From Phycisphaeraceae bacterium (GTDB lineage: Bacteria > Planctomycetota > Phycisphaerae > Phycisphaerales > Phycisphaeraceae), in the NCBI GenBank assembly GCA_020850375.1, contig JADZET010000097.1, forward strand, positions 1 through 9,852: a stretch of DNA of 9,852 nt. Direction: 5' to 3'. The notes beneath the pieces were generated by a model, which was given only the letters and a program-made list of their open reading frames with translations, ran no database searches and was not told the origin of the DNA. Position numbers and translations under genes: made by a program. This document shows, piece after piece, positions 1-6,800 of this stretch (position 1 is the stretch's first letter; each line of letters starts with the position of its first letter).

Positions 1-575
1 ATCGCCGCCTGCTCCTCCTCCGTCCCCTGTTCCTGCATCAGCGGGATCAGCTCCCGCGCCACGAATGGGAACGTCACAAACACCGTCGCCAGCACGATCC
101 CCGGCACCGCGAAGATGACGTGTACCCCATGCTCGATCATCCACGCCCCTAGCCACCCGTGCAGCCCAAACAGCAGCACAAAGATCAGCCCCGAGATCAC
201 CGGCGAAACCGCGAACGGCAGATCGATCAGCGTGATCAAGACATTTTTCCCCACGAAGTCGAACTTCGCGATCGCCCACGACGCCGCCAGCCCGAACACC
301 ACGTTCACCGGCACGCTGATCCCCGCCGCGATCAGCGTCAACTTGATCGCCGACCACGCCGCCGCGTCCGTGAAGCTCGCCAAGTACGCCCCCACGCCCC
401 CCCGCAACGCCTCCGTGAACACCGCCGCCAACGGCGCCACCAGGAACAACCCCAAAAACCCCAGCGACACGATGATCAACGACCCCCGCACCCACCCCGG
501 CTCCCGCGCCCCCGGAAGTGTTGCACCCTGCTTGACAGCCGTGTCCTGCAATCGTGATGGAATCCCGCCCGCCAT
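1..575 (-). CDS. cysW: Sulfate/thiosulfate ABC transporter permease CysW (3' end cut off by window edge)
   Basis: This is one of the two inner-membrane permeases of the CysTWA-Sbp sulfate importer. My minus-strand translation starts MAGGIPSRLQDTAVKQ. A first membrane segment lies near residues 32-52, followed by the DLPFAVSPVISGL stretch typical of CysW and further hydrophobic segments. The frame stays open to base 1 for 191 codons, where the cytoplasmic coupling (EAA) loop is just beginning (PLMQEQGTEEEQAA). About one third of the protein is therefore missing to the left. The ATG at 575 lies 3 bp after the cysT stop, with GGGAG upstream inside the end of cysT, so the two are probably translationally coupled. 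The product resembles CysT, as is normal for this heterodimer. The family call is firm; CysW rather than a second CysT rests on gene order and on the FAVSPVISG segment. Confidence 0.9.
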   Translation of the reverse strand, partial: MAGGIPSRLQDTAVKQGATLPGAREPGWVRGSLIIVSLGFLGLFLVAPLAAVFTEALRGGVGAYLASFTDAAAWSAIKLTLIAAGISVPVNVVFGLAASWAIAKFDFVGKNVLITLIDLPFAVSPVISGLIFVLLFGLHGWLGAWMIEHGVHVIFAVPGIVLATVFVTFPFVARELIPLMQEQGTEEEQAA

Positions 576-578
576 ACT

Positions 579-1418
579 TCACACTCCCGCCTTGTGCCGG
601 TGGCTGCTCCACCACTGCAAAAGATTGATCCCCAGCAGCATCACGAACGACGCGATCAGCATCACCACCGCGATCGCCGTCGCCCCCGCGTAGTCGTACT
701 GCTCGAGCTTGACCACGATCAGCAGCGGCGTGATCTCCGTCCGCATGGGCAGATTCCCCGCGATGAAGATCACCGACCCGTACTCCCCCAATCCCCGCGC
801 CAGCGACAGCGCGAACCCCGTCAGCAGGGGGGGCAGCACCCCCGGAAGGATCACCCGCCTGAATGTCTGCCACCGATTCGCCCCCAGGCTCGCCGCCGCG
901 TCCTCCACCTCCACGTCCAGGTCCGCCAGCGCCGGCTGCAGCGTCCGCACCACGAACGGCAGCCCGATGAACGTCAGCGCCACGATCACCCCCAACGGCG
1001 TGAACGCCACCCTGATCCCCAACGGCTCGAGCCACCGCCCGATCCACCCATTGGGCGCATAGATCGCCGTCAGCGCGATCCCCGACACCGCCGTCGGCAG
1101 CGCGAAAGGCAGGTCCACCAGCGCATCGACGACCTTCTTCCCCGGGAAGCTGTACCGCACCAGCGTCCACGCCACCACGAATCCGAACACCATGTTCACC
1201 CCCGCCGCCGCCAGCGACGTCAGCAACGTCAGCCGGTACGACGCCACCACCCGAGGCTCGCTGATCGTCGCCCACACATGCGCCCACGACGCCGTCGCCG
1301 TCGTCAGAAACAAGCTCGACAGCGGGATCAACACGATCAGGCTCAGGTAGAAGACCGTGAACCCCATTGTCACCCCGAACCCCGGCAGCACGCTAGGCTG
1401 TTTCAGTCGCATCGCCAT
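579..1418 (-). CDS. cysT: Sulfate/thiosulfate ABC transporter permease CysT (CysU)
   Basis: This 279-residue inner-membrane permease pairs with CysW to carry sulfate or thiosulfate delivered by the periplasmic binding protein. Six hydrophobic segments can be read, at about residues 16-38, 62-84, 103-120, 141-158, 196-222 and 245-266. The coupling loop that contacts the ATPase is clear at 172-192 (EDAAASLGANRWQTFRRVILP begins it), followed by GLGEYGSVIFIAGN, a strong CysT signature. Length matches the family. It starts 3 bp after the sbp stop and ends 3 bp before cysW, so the three genes are one operon. A second ATG two codons in (1412) has a better-spaced GAGG (7 nt) and may be the true start. 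Nothing looks damaged. Confidence 0.95.
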   Translation of the reverse strand: MAMRLKQPSVLPGFGVTMGFTVFYLSLIVLIPLSSLFLTTATASWAHVWATISEPRVVASYRLTLLTSLAAAGVNMVFGFVVAWTLVRYSFPGKKVVDALVDLPFALPTAVSGIALTAIYAPNGWIGRWLEPLGIRVAFTPLGVIVALTFIGLPFVVRTLQPALADLDVEVEDAAASLGANRWQTFRRVILPGVLPPLLTGFALSLARGLGEYGSVIFIAGNLPMRTEITPLLIVVKLEQYDYAGATAIAVVMLIASFVMLLGINLLQWWSSHRHKAGV

Positions 1419-1421
1419 GCC

Positions 1422-2489
1422 TCACCGTCCCGCCCCGTAGATCCGGTCAAACACCCCGCCGTCCGCGAAGTGCGTCTCCTGCGCCTTGCCCCATCCCCCA
1501 AACGCCTCGGCCACCGTGAACAGCCGCACCCCCGGAAACCGATCCGCATACTTCTCCGCCACCTTCGTCATCCGGGGCCGATAGAAGTTCTGCGCCGCGA
1601 TCTCCTGCCCCTCGGCGCTGTACAGGTATTTCAGGTACGCCTCCGCCACCTCCCGCGTCCCATGCCGATCCGCCACCGCATCGACGACCGCCACCGGCGG
1701 CTCGGCCAGCACGCTCACCGACGGCACGACGATCTCGAAGTTCTCCTCCCCGAACGCCCGCACCGCCAGGTGCGCCTCGTTCTCCCACGCGATCAGCACG
1801 TCCCCGATCCCCCGCTGCGCGAACGTCGTCGTCGCCCCCCGCGCCCCCGAGTCCAGCACAGGCACATGCCCATACAAGTCCGCCACAAAACCCCGCGCCT
1901 CCTCCTGAGCCCTGGCCACCTGTTCCTCGAATGTCTGATCGTGGAGTTTGCCCAAGTCCCCCAGCTCCCTCTGCAGCACAAACCCCCACGCCGCCAGGTA
2001 ATTCCACCTCGCCCCCCCGGAAGTCTTCGGGTTCGCCGTGATCACCGCCACCCCCGGCTTGACCAAATCCCCCCAATCCCTGATCCCCTTCGGGTTCCCC
2101 TTCCTCACGAGGAACACGATCGTCGACGTGTAAGGCGCGCTGTGCTCCGGCAGCCGCTCCTGCCAATCCCCCGGCAGCAACCCCGACTTCGCCGCGATCG
2201 CATCAATGTCATACCCCAGCGCCAGCGTCACCACGTCCGCCTCGAGCCCATCGATCACGCCACGGGCCTGCTTGCCCGATCCCCCATGCGATTGCAGCAC
2301 CGTCACCGTCTGCCCCGTCTCTCGCTTCCAGTACTCCGCGAACGCCCGATTGAACTCCTGATAGAACTCCCGCGTCGGGTCATACGACACGTTGAGCAGC
2401 TCCACCTGCCCCCGCGCCGCTCCCCCGAGCCCCACGCCCACCGCCAGCACAATCAAACTCACCCACCTGCCCGCGCCGCTCCATCGCAT
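1422..2489 (-). CDS. sbp: Sulfate-binding periplasmic protein (Sbp/CysP family)
   Basis: This is the secreted solute-binding protein that captures sulfate (or thiosulfate) and delivers it to CysT/CysW. From the ATG at 2489 it is 355 residues. It has a signal peptide with an arginine-containing start, a hydrophobic core at about 10-23, and likely cleavage near ARG-Q28. Family motifs follow: [13 protein letters not shown] (31-43), QSHGGSGKQ (66-74), [13 protein letters not shown] (84-96) and [16 protein letters not shown] (153-168), which belong to the sulfate-binding cleft. The frame is open upstream to a GTG at 2531. I prefer the ATG because it puts the signal peptide at the terminus and has GGAG about 9 nt upstream. 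It is the first gene of the sbp-cysT-cysW set, 127 bp after cysK on the same strand. Sulfate versus thiosulfate preference cannot be read from the sequence. Confidence 0.94.
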   Translation of the reverse strand: MRWSGAGRWVSLIVLAVGVGLGGAARGQVELLNVSYDPTREFYQEFNRAFAEYWKRETGQTVTVLQSHGGSGKQARGVIDGLEADVVTLALGYDIDAIAAKSGLLPGDWQERLPEHSAPYTSTIVFLVRKGNPKGIRDWGDLVKPGVAVITANPKTSGGARWNYLAAWGFVLQRELGDLGKLHDQTFEEQVARAQEEARGFVADLYGHVPVLDSGARGATTTFAQRGIGDVLIAWENEAHLAVRAFGEENFEIVVPSVSVLAEPPVAVVDAVADRHGTREVAEAYLKYLYSAEGQEIAAQNFYRPRMTKVAEKYADRFPGVRLFTVAEAFGGWGKAQETHFADGGVFDRIYGAGR

Positions 2490-2577
2490 GACCCACGCTC
2501 CAGTCCACCCACCCCACAACCCGCCGAACACGGACGCACCACAACCCCTCGCCCCGGCGAGCGTCCTCCGCCGTGCG

Positions 2578-2606
2578 ATTCACACCATCGATCCGCACTC
2601 TTTCAA
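2578..2606 (-). promoter_or_regulatory. Weak promoter candidate between cysK and sbp
   Basis: On the minus strand TTGAAA (2606-2601) is followed after 17 bp by GTGAAT (2583-2578). The -35 is fair and the -10 matches only 3 of 6 consensus bases. The 127-bp gap between cysK and sbp is long enough for a separate promoter, and no hairpin terminator was seen after cysK. The transporter genes could equally be reached by read-through from cysK. Confidence 0.25.
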
Positions 2607-2616
2607 ACGTCTACCG

Positions 2617-3582
2617 CTACCGTACCCCCGCCGTCGCCACCTCATCCGCCAGTCCCGCAAAGAGCGGCGTCGACAGATACCGCTCCCCGCAGCTCGCCGC
2701 CACGGTCACGATCACCTTGCCCCTGTTCTCCGGCTTGGCCGCCAGCCGCGCCGCCGCCGCCACATTCGCCCCGCTGCTGATCCCCACCAGCAGCCCCTCC
2801 TCCTTCGCCAGCCGACGCGCCCACTCGAACGCCTCGTCGTTGCTGATCTGCTCCACCCCCGCCAGCAGCGACGTGTCCAGGTTCTTCGGGATAAACCCCG
2901 CTCCGATCCCCTGGATCTTGTGAGGCCCGGGCTTGCCCCCGCTGATCACCGGCGAGTGCGTCGGCTCGACCGCAATCGCCTGCACCCCCGCCTTCTGAGA
3001 CTTGAGGTACCGCGTCACCCCCGTGATCGTCCCGCCCGTCCCCACCCCCGCCACGAAGATGTCCACCTTCCCCCCCGTGTCCGCCCAGATCTCAGGCCCC
3101 GTCGTCGCCTCATGGATCGCCGGGTTCGCCGGGTTCTCGAACTGCTGCGGGATCCACGCGTTCTCCGTCGTCGCCACCAGCTCGCCCGCCTTGGCGATCG
3201 CCCCCTTCATCCCCTCCGCCGCCGGCGTCAGCACCAGGTTCGCACCCAGCGCCCTTAGCAGCGCCCGCCGCTCCAGGCTCATCGACTCCGGCATCGTCAG
3301 CGTCAGCCTGTACCCCTTGGCCGCCGCCACGAACGCCAGCGCGATCCCCGTGTTCCCGCTCGTCGGCTCGATGATGTGCGTCTCTTTGTTCAGCGTCCCG
3401 CGCTTCTCCGCGTCCTCGATCATCGCCCGCCCGATCCGGTCCTTCACGCTCGACAGCGGATTGAAGTACTCGAGCTTGAGATAAACCGTCGCACCCCCGG
3501 AAGGGACCAACCGGTTCAGCCGTACCAGCGGCGTGTTGTAGGTCGTCTCGAGGATGTTGTTGTAAGTCTTCTGGTGGGCCAT
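2617..3582 (-). CDS. cysK: Cysteine synthase A (O-acetylserine sulfhydrylase)
   Basis: This cytoplasmic PLP enzyme makes cysteine and acetate from O-acetylserine and sulfide, the last step of sulfate assimilation. All family landmarks are present in 321 residues, close to the usual length. The PLP lysine is K47 in [11 protein letters not shown]. The substrate-binding loop is TSGNTG (74-79), the phosphate-binding loop GTGGTITG (181-188), and the serine facing the PLP ring lies in GISSGA (267-272). The ATG at 3582 has an excellent AGGAG 8 nt upstream. It lies between an Rrf2-family regulator (190-bp gap with a candidate operator) and the sulfate importer, all on one strand, so uptake and fixation are linked. 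CysM-type enzymes are an alternative, but the overall sequence reads as CysK. Confidence 0.95.
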   Translation of the reverse strand: MAHQKTYNNILETTYNTPLVRLNRLVPSGGATVYLKLEYFNPLSSVKDRIGRAMIEDAEKRGTLNKETHIIEPTSGNTGIALAFVAAAKGYRLTLTMPESMSLERRALLRALGANLVLTPAAEGMKGAIAKAGELVATTENAWIPQQFENPANPAIHEATTGPEIWADTGGKVDIFVAGVGTGGTITGVTRYLKSQKAGVQAIAVEPTHSPVISGGKPGPHKIQGIGAGFIPKNLDTSLLAGVEQISNDEAFEWARRLAKEEGLLVGISSGANVAAAARLAAKPENRGKVIVTVAASCGERYLSTPLFAGLADEVATAGVR

Positions 3583-3738
3583 GGCAGTCTCTCCTAGGGG
3601 TTCAACCTCAGCTTAGGGCATCTCGGCCCGCATTGCATGTCCAAAATGCCCTCCGAGCCGACGATCGAATCGGTGGCGACGTCCCCCCCCATCCCACCCC
3701 GCGTTCTGGCGACACTCAACTCCTTTACTTCATCAATA

Positions 3739-3755
3739 ACGATCAATTGCATCGT
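3739..3755. promoter_or_regulatory. Candidate Rrf2-regulator operator upstream of cysK
   Basis: The inverted repeat ACGAT-N7-ATCGT sits inside an AT-rich island (about 3718-3778) in the gap between the regulator stop and the cysK start. TATATA (3755-3760) overlaps its upstream edge on the minus strand and could be part of a -10 box, but I found no good -35. It has the same 5-7-5 design as the repeat at 4263-4279 next to the regulator's own promoter. The arms are short, so the evidence is the pair of sites rather than either one alone. Confidence 0.5.
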
Positions 3756-3772
3756 ATATAACTCCAAATAAA

Positions 3773-4246
3773 TCAGATCCCCGCCCCCCCGCTCAGCTCC
3801 TCGCTGAACACCTCTTCCCGCGTCACCGGCCGACCCGCCGCCACCGCCGCCAGCGTCGACCGATCCATCAGCCGCGCCGTGAAATTCCGGATCTCCAACA
3901 GCACCCGCCTGAACCGGCACAGCGGCTCCTGGCTGCACCGCATGGTGTCCGAGACCGACACGCACCCGATCGGCGCGATGATCCCGTCGAAGTGCCGCAC
4001 AATCTGACCCATCGTGATCTCCTCGGGCTTTTTCCCCAGAAGATAGCCCCCATCCCGCCCCGGCACGCTCTTGACCCACCCCTTGCTCTTGAGCTCGAGC
4101 ATGATCTGCTCCAGGAACCGCTTGGGCACGTCGTTCCGCCGCGCCAGCTCCCGGATCGGGATCGGCGTGCTCGGGCCATGCTGGTGCTGCTCCACCAGCG
4201 TGAACATCGCCCGCAACGCGTAATCGGTCTTCATGGAAAGTTTCAT
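3773..4246 (-). CDS. Rrf2-family transcription regulator (IscR/CymR-like), with three cysteines
   Basis: This DNA-binding regulator begins MKLSMKTDYALRAM, the classic Rrf2 opening. A winged helix-turn-helix follows: an IPIRELARRNDVPKRFLEQI recognition region and the wing VPGRDGGYLLGK. From the ATG at 4246 it is 157 residues. Three cysteines at residues 95, 104 and 110 (CX8CX5C) lie where IscR and NsrR bind a [2Fe-2S] or [4Fe-4S] cluster, so Fe-S or redox sensing is plausible. The frame extends to a GTG at 4264, but that codon would lie about 9 nt after the predicted transcript start. The ATG at 4246 matches the family and is preferred, though its ribosome site is weak. Its position next to cysK recalls CymR, which controls cysteine metabolism in Firmicutes, but CymR lacks this cysteine set. 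The regulated pathway is inferred from context. Confidence 0.88.
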   Translation of the reverse strand: MKLSMKTDYALRAMFTLVEQHQHGPSTPIPIRELARRNDVPKRFLEQIMLELKSKGWVKSVPGRDGGYLLGKKPEEITMGQIVRHFDGIIAPIGCVSVSDTMRCSQEPLCRFRRVLLEIRNFTARLMDRSTLAAVAAGRPVTREEVFSEELSGGAGI

Positions 4247-4262
4247 AGCCCAATACTCATTC

Positions 4263-4279
4263 ACGACTGAATAGGTCGT
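4263..4279. promoter_or_regulatory. Candidate autoregulatory operator of the Rrf2 regulator
   Basis: The inverted repeat ACGAC-N7-GTCGT is a perfect 5-bp-arm palindrome with a 7-bp spacer. It begins directly after the predicted -10 box (4280-4285) and covers the expected transcription start near 4273. A protein bound here would block initiation, the usual arrangement for a self-repressing Rrf2 regulator. It matches the repeat upstream of cysK in arm sequence (ACGAY/RTCGT) and spacing. Confidence 0.55.
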
Positions 4280-4308
4280 ACTTTATCCCCCACGCATCGC
4301 CCCGTCAA
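4280..4308 (-). promoter_or_regulatory. Sigma-70-type promoter of the Rrf2 regulator gene
   Basis: On the minus strand TTGACG (4308-4303) is followed by exactly 17 bp and then TAAAGT (4285-4280). The -35 matches 5 of 6 consensus bases and the -10 about 4 of 6. The predicted start near 4273 gives a leader of about 27 nt before the ATG at 4246. Confidence 0.65.
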
Positions 4309-4358
4309 GTCCTCACCCACATCCGTGGATAAATTTCCTTCTGCCCCGCCTACTGCCC

Positions 4359-5318
4359 CTACTGCCCCGTCGTCTCCGCCTTCTCCTGCTGATGCTTCGC
4401 CGCCGGCAGCTTCGCCAGCACATCCAGCACATTTTGCTTATACCGCTGCGTCAGCACCGCCGCCGCCTCCGCCCCCTCCGTGTTGGGGTACTTCTCCGCG
4501 ATGATCTGGCTGATCCGCTTGACCCGTTCCCCCGCGTACGGATGCGTCGAGAACACCATCAGCCCCGACTGCCCACCCGACATCTGCAGCAACACGTTGA
4601 GCATCGCCGCCATCCCCCGCGGGTCATACCCCGCCAGCGCCATGTACCGCAGCCCCGTCGCGTCCGACTCGTTCTCCGCCCCCCGGCTGTGCGGCAAGAG
4701 GAACGTCACGTTCGCCGCCAGGCTCCCCAGGTTGTACGCCTGCTTGAGATTCTCCCCCCGCATCCCCAGCGCAGACCCCCCGACGATCAGCCCGTAGCTC
4801 GTGGCCATGTTCATCGTCATCTGCTGCCCGATGTGACGGTGCGTCACGTGCGCCACCTCATGCCCCAGCACCGCCGCCAGCTCCGACTCATCCTTCATCG
4901 CCGCCAGCAATCCCCGCGTGATGCACACATGCCCCCCCGGCAGCGCGAACGCGTTGACCACGTCCGAGTCCAAGGCATAGAACCGCCACGGCATCCCCGT
5001 CGCCAGCTCGCTCTGCGCCGCCAGCTTCTGACCGATCGCCGACACGTACGCCCGCAGCGCCGCCGACTCGATCTCCCCCCCGAAGCTCTTGACATACTCC
5101 GGCGCCTGCTCCTGCCCCATCGCGATCTCTTGCTGCTGCGACAGCATGTTGAACTGCGACTTGCCCGTCACCGGGTTCGTCTGGCACCCCGCCAGCAAAA
5201 GAAAAATCGCTCCCCCCAGCGCCACCCCCGCCGCCCGCCTGACCAGCCCCTTCCGGGGGTTCCGGGGGCAGGACCGATAACGTCGGAACAGTTCCCCACA
5301 GATCTGATACGCCATCAT
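4359..5318 (-). CDS. M48-family zinc metallopeptidase, predicted lipoprotein
   Basis: This is a membrane-anchored, periplasm-facing metalloprotease of the M48 family (related to BepA/LoiP), a group that acts in envelope protein quality control. It is 319 residues long. A lipobox LLAGC puts the lipidated cysteine at residue 45, after an unusually long basic lead of about 27 residues and a hydrophobic stretch at 29-44. The zinc site is HEVAH (H153, E154, H157), with the third ligand E215 in the ExxxD motif of GAENESDATGL. After the cysteine, NPVTGKSQFNMLSQQQE is typical of this lipoprotein subgroup. No TPR repeats follow the catalytic domain. The ATG at 5318 has AAGGAG 7 nt upstream, so the long leader is probably real. 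It lies upstream of the regulator on the same strand, but the regulator has its own promoter. No link to sulfur metabolism is evident. Confidence 0.93.
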   Translation of the reverse strand: MMAYQICGELFRRYRSCPRNPRKGLVRRAAGVALGGAIFLLLAGCQTNPVTGKSQFNMLSQQQEIAMGQEQAPEYVKSFGGEIESAALRAYVSAIGQKLAAQSELATGMPWRFYALDSDVVNAFALPGGHVCITRGLLAAMKDESELAAVLGHEVAHVTHRHIGQQMTMNMATSYGLIVGGSALGMRGENLKQAYNLGSLAANVTFLLPHSRGAENESDATGLRYMALAGYDPRGMAAMLNVLLQMSGGQSGLMVFSTHPYAGERVKRISQIIAEKYPNTEGAEAAAVLTQRYKQNVLDVLAKLPAAKHQQEKAETTGQ

Positions 5319-5697
5319 CGCTGTCTCCTTGCATCTATTAGCCCCATATCGTTGCCTTGTTCAGGCCGGACCACAAGTCTTGATCGCTCCCAGCGGCGTT
5401 TCCCACCACCCCCGTTATCGGAACCCGCCCATATATCCGTAACTATTTCAAATAAAGCAACTTATCGCACTCTACCTCGGGAGAACCACCGCCCCCTCAA
5501 ACGCCGTTCAATCTTCAACGCTTTCGCCCCTCGTCGTTCGATGATGCAAGGACCGACGCCGCACCCTCGACGTCGCCCGGCCGCGACATGGACAGCGCGC
5601 CCGTCACCTCCCACACAACCCCGTTCGGGGTGGGCAAGGACGTCTTAACCCATGTGACGCTGCACCCCAGCGTCCTTTCGTCGCGGAGACGTCATCT
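5319..5697. other. Divergent intergenic region between the M48 peptidase and the B12-fold gene
   Basis: This 379-bp gap must carry promoters for both flanking genes. An AT-rich island at about 5428-5475 is the likeliest site. On the minus strand a weak TTGCTT-N17-GATATA pair lies in it, but nothing convincing was found for either direction. A small palindrome (ACCCCG-TT-CGGGGT, 5618-5631) and a leader hairpin (5656-5674) lie nearer the plus-strand gene. I see no coding sequence with a credible start and family match here. Confidence 0.5.
5656..5674 (+). promoter_or_regulatory. Hairpin in the leader of the B12-fold gene
   Basis: GACGCTG and CAGCGTC form a perfect 7-bp stem with a 5-nt loop, 23 bp before the ATG at 5698 and next to the GGAGA ribosome site. 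No run of T follows, so it is not a standard terminator. It could influence translation or be a binding site. No cobalamin-riboswitch B12 box was found. Confidence 0.35.
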
Positions 5698-6411
5698 ATG
5701 CATCGTGAACAGCTCATCGAGCGTTTCTTCAACTCCCTGATCGGCGGCCAGCGCGACGCCGCTCGGCAGATGGTCGACGAGCTCCTCGAAGCCGACTGTC
5801 CCGCCGAGACCATCCTCTCCCAGCTCTTCTGGCCCACCCTCGAGCACATCCAGAACCTCCACCGCCACGACCAGCTCGCCGACCTCGCCCACCACTACGC
5901 CACGCGCCTCCTCCGCCTGCTCACCGACCAGATGCAGATGCGCCTGACCCAGGCCGAGCGCCGCGGCCGCCGTCTACTACTGATCTGCGGCCCCGACGAG
6001 CCCGAGGAACTCGCCGGACAGATGGCCGCCGACCTCCTCGAAGCCGACGGCTACGACGTCTTCTTCGCCGGCGGCGGCGTCGCCAACGACGAGGTCATCG
6101 CCCAGCTCGGCGAGCTCCAGGCCGACCTCCTGGTCGTCTTCGGCGCCCTGCCCACCACCGTCCCCTTCACACGCCTGCTCATCGACCACCTCCACGAGAT
6201 CGGCATCTGCCCCAACCTCCAGATCGCCGTCGGCGGCGGCGTCTTCAACCGCGCCGAAGGCCTCGCCGAGGAGATCGGCGCCGACCTCTGGGCACGCGAC
6301 CCCGAGGAGATGGTCCGCGTCATCAACGACCAGCCCCGACGCCGCATGTCCCACGAGCAGCGCACCGTCGGCCGCAAGCGCCGCACCACCAAGAGCACCG
6401 CCGCCGCCTAA
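5698..6411 (+). CDS. B12-binding-fold protein lacking the cobalamin-ligand histidine
   Basis: This 237-residue cytoplasmic protein has two parts. Residues 1-85 are a helical segment like the cap domain found before B12-binding domains in CarH-type regulators and methyltransferases (FWPTLEHIQNLHRHDQLADL, then AHHYATRLLRLL). Residues 92-210 are a Rossmann-like B12-binding fold (RRLLLICG, then a helix, YDVFFAGGGVANDEV, ADLLVVFGA, LQIAVGGGVFN, and GADLWARDPEEM). The usual D/ExHxxG motif should fall at 102-107, but the sequence there is PEELAG, with glutamate at the histidine position. Base-off cobalamin binding through histidine therefore looks impossible. It may bind cobalamin differently, another ligand such as heme (as in SCHIC domains), or nothing. 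A basic tail (213-237, with RRR and RKRR) could touch nucleic acid. GGAGA lies about 8 nt before the start. The role is unknown; signalling is a guess. Confidence 0.75.
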   Translation: MHREQLIERFFNSLIGGQRDAARQMVDELLEADCPAETILSQLFWPTLEHIQNLHRHDQLADLAHHYATRLLRLLTDQMQMRLTQAERRGRRLLLICGPDEPEELAGQMAADLLEADGYDVFFAGGGVANDEVIAQLGELQADLLVVFGALPTTVPFTRLLIDHLHEIGICPNLQIAVGGGVFNRAEGLAEEIGADLWARDPEEMVRVINDQPRRRMSHEQRTVGRKRRTTKSTAAA

Positions 6412-6430
6412 CCGCCCATTCAGGCATCGA

Positions 6431-6545
6431 AAGGACGCGGGTCAGGGAAGGTGGAGAAGTTGCCGGCAGGGCCCCCGGAAGCTCATACAGCTTTCTCGCC
6501 TGGCCTCCCCGGAAGCCCCCACGTCCTTCAAGACCGCGTGGAGCA
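6431..6545 (+). ncRNA. Possible structured RNA or 3' UTR ahead of a terminator
   Basis: The stretch between the B12-fold gene and the terminator can fold extensively. AAGGACG (6431-6437) pairs with CGTCCTT (6522-6528). An inner GGAAGCT / AGCTTTC hairpin with loop CATAC lies at about 6478-6496, and GGCAGG can pair with CCTGGCC around it. CCACG (6519-6523) can instead pair with CGTGG near 6537-6541, so two folds compete. It contains two copies of the CCCCGGAAG motif. I recognise no known RNA family: the SRP loop (GGAA flanked by GTCAGG and AGCAGCC) is absent. It could be only the 3' end of the preceding mRNA. Confidence 0.3.
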
Positions 6546-6580
6546 AGCCCCGCGAGGGATCGCGGGGCTGTTTCTTTCGT
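6546..6580 (+). terminator. Intrinsic terminator after the B12-fold gene and RNA region
   Basis: AGCCCCGCG and CGCGGGGCT form a perfect 9-bp stem around a 6-nt loop (6546-6569), followed by GTTTCTTTCGT. The T tract is broken but adequate. It closes the transcript that begins upstream of 5698 and insulates the rpsL promoter downstream. Confidence 0.8.
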
Positions 6581-6701
6581 AAATCGTCATAACCTCATGT
6601 CAAATGATGCCCCCCCTCCGTCATCGGCCTGTCAGAGCCGGGTTCTGTGAGCCCGGTCCGGGCGCCCGGTGCCCGGTCTCACCAAGCTCCCCGCCCACCG
6701 G

Positions 6702-6731
6702 TTGCATCCCTAACTCCCGTTGCGGTATACT
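6702..6731 (+). promoter_or_regulatory. Promoter of rpsL-rpsG
   Basis: TTGCAT (6702-6707) and TATACT (6726-6731) are separated by 18 bp. The -10 matches 5 of 6 consensus bases. The expected start near 6738 gives a leader of about 63 nt, which includes a small GGGGC/GCCCC hairpin before the GGAG ribosome site at 6787. Confidence 0.7.
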
Positions 6732-6800
6732 CCTCGACTCGCTCAAGCCCGGGGCCCCACGCCCCGACGCCCTGATTCCGAGCCCTGGAGCCGACCGAAG

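Noticed and set aside
2490..2531. GTG start extending the sulfate-binding protein by 14 residues
   Set aside because: It would bury the signal peptide behind extra residues and has no well-spaced ribosome site.
594..2780. Very long open frame on the plus strand, opposite cysT, sbp and part of cysK
   Set aside because: Its translation is almost entirely R, P, H and Q, the mirror of GC-rich genes on the other strand. The minus strand encodes clear conserved proteins throughout.
4247..4264. GTG start extending the Rrf2 regulator by 6 residues
   Set aside because: It falls inside the candidate operator and only about 9 nt after the predicted transcript start; the family begins with MKLS at 4246.
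4392..5648. Long plus-strand open frame opposite the M48 peptidase and running into the divergent gap
   Set aside because: Same low-complexity mirror composition; the M48 gene on the minus strand has motif and ribosome-site support.
6440..6515. Possible SRP (4.5S) RNA, suggested by GGGTCAGG and GGAAG
   Set aside because: The required order (GTCAGG, GGAA loop, AGCAGCC) is not present; the GGAAG copies belong to the dispersed CCCCGGAAG motif.
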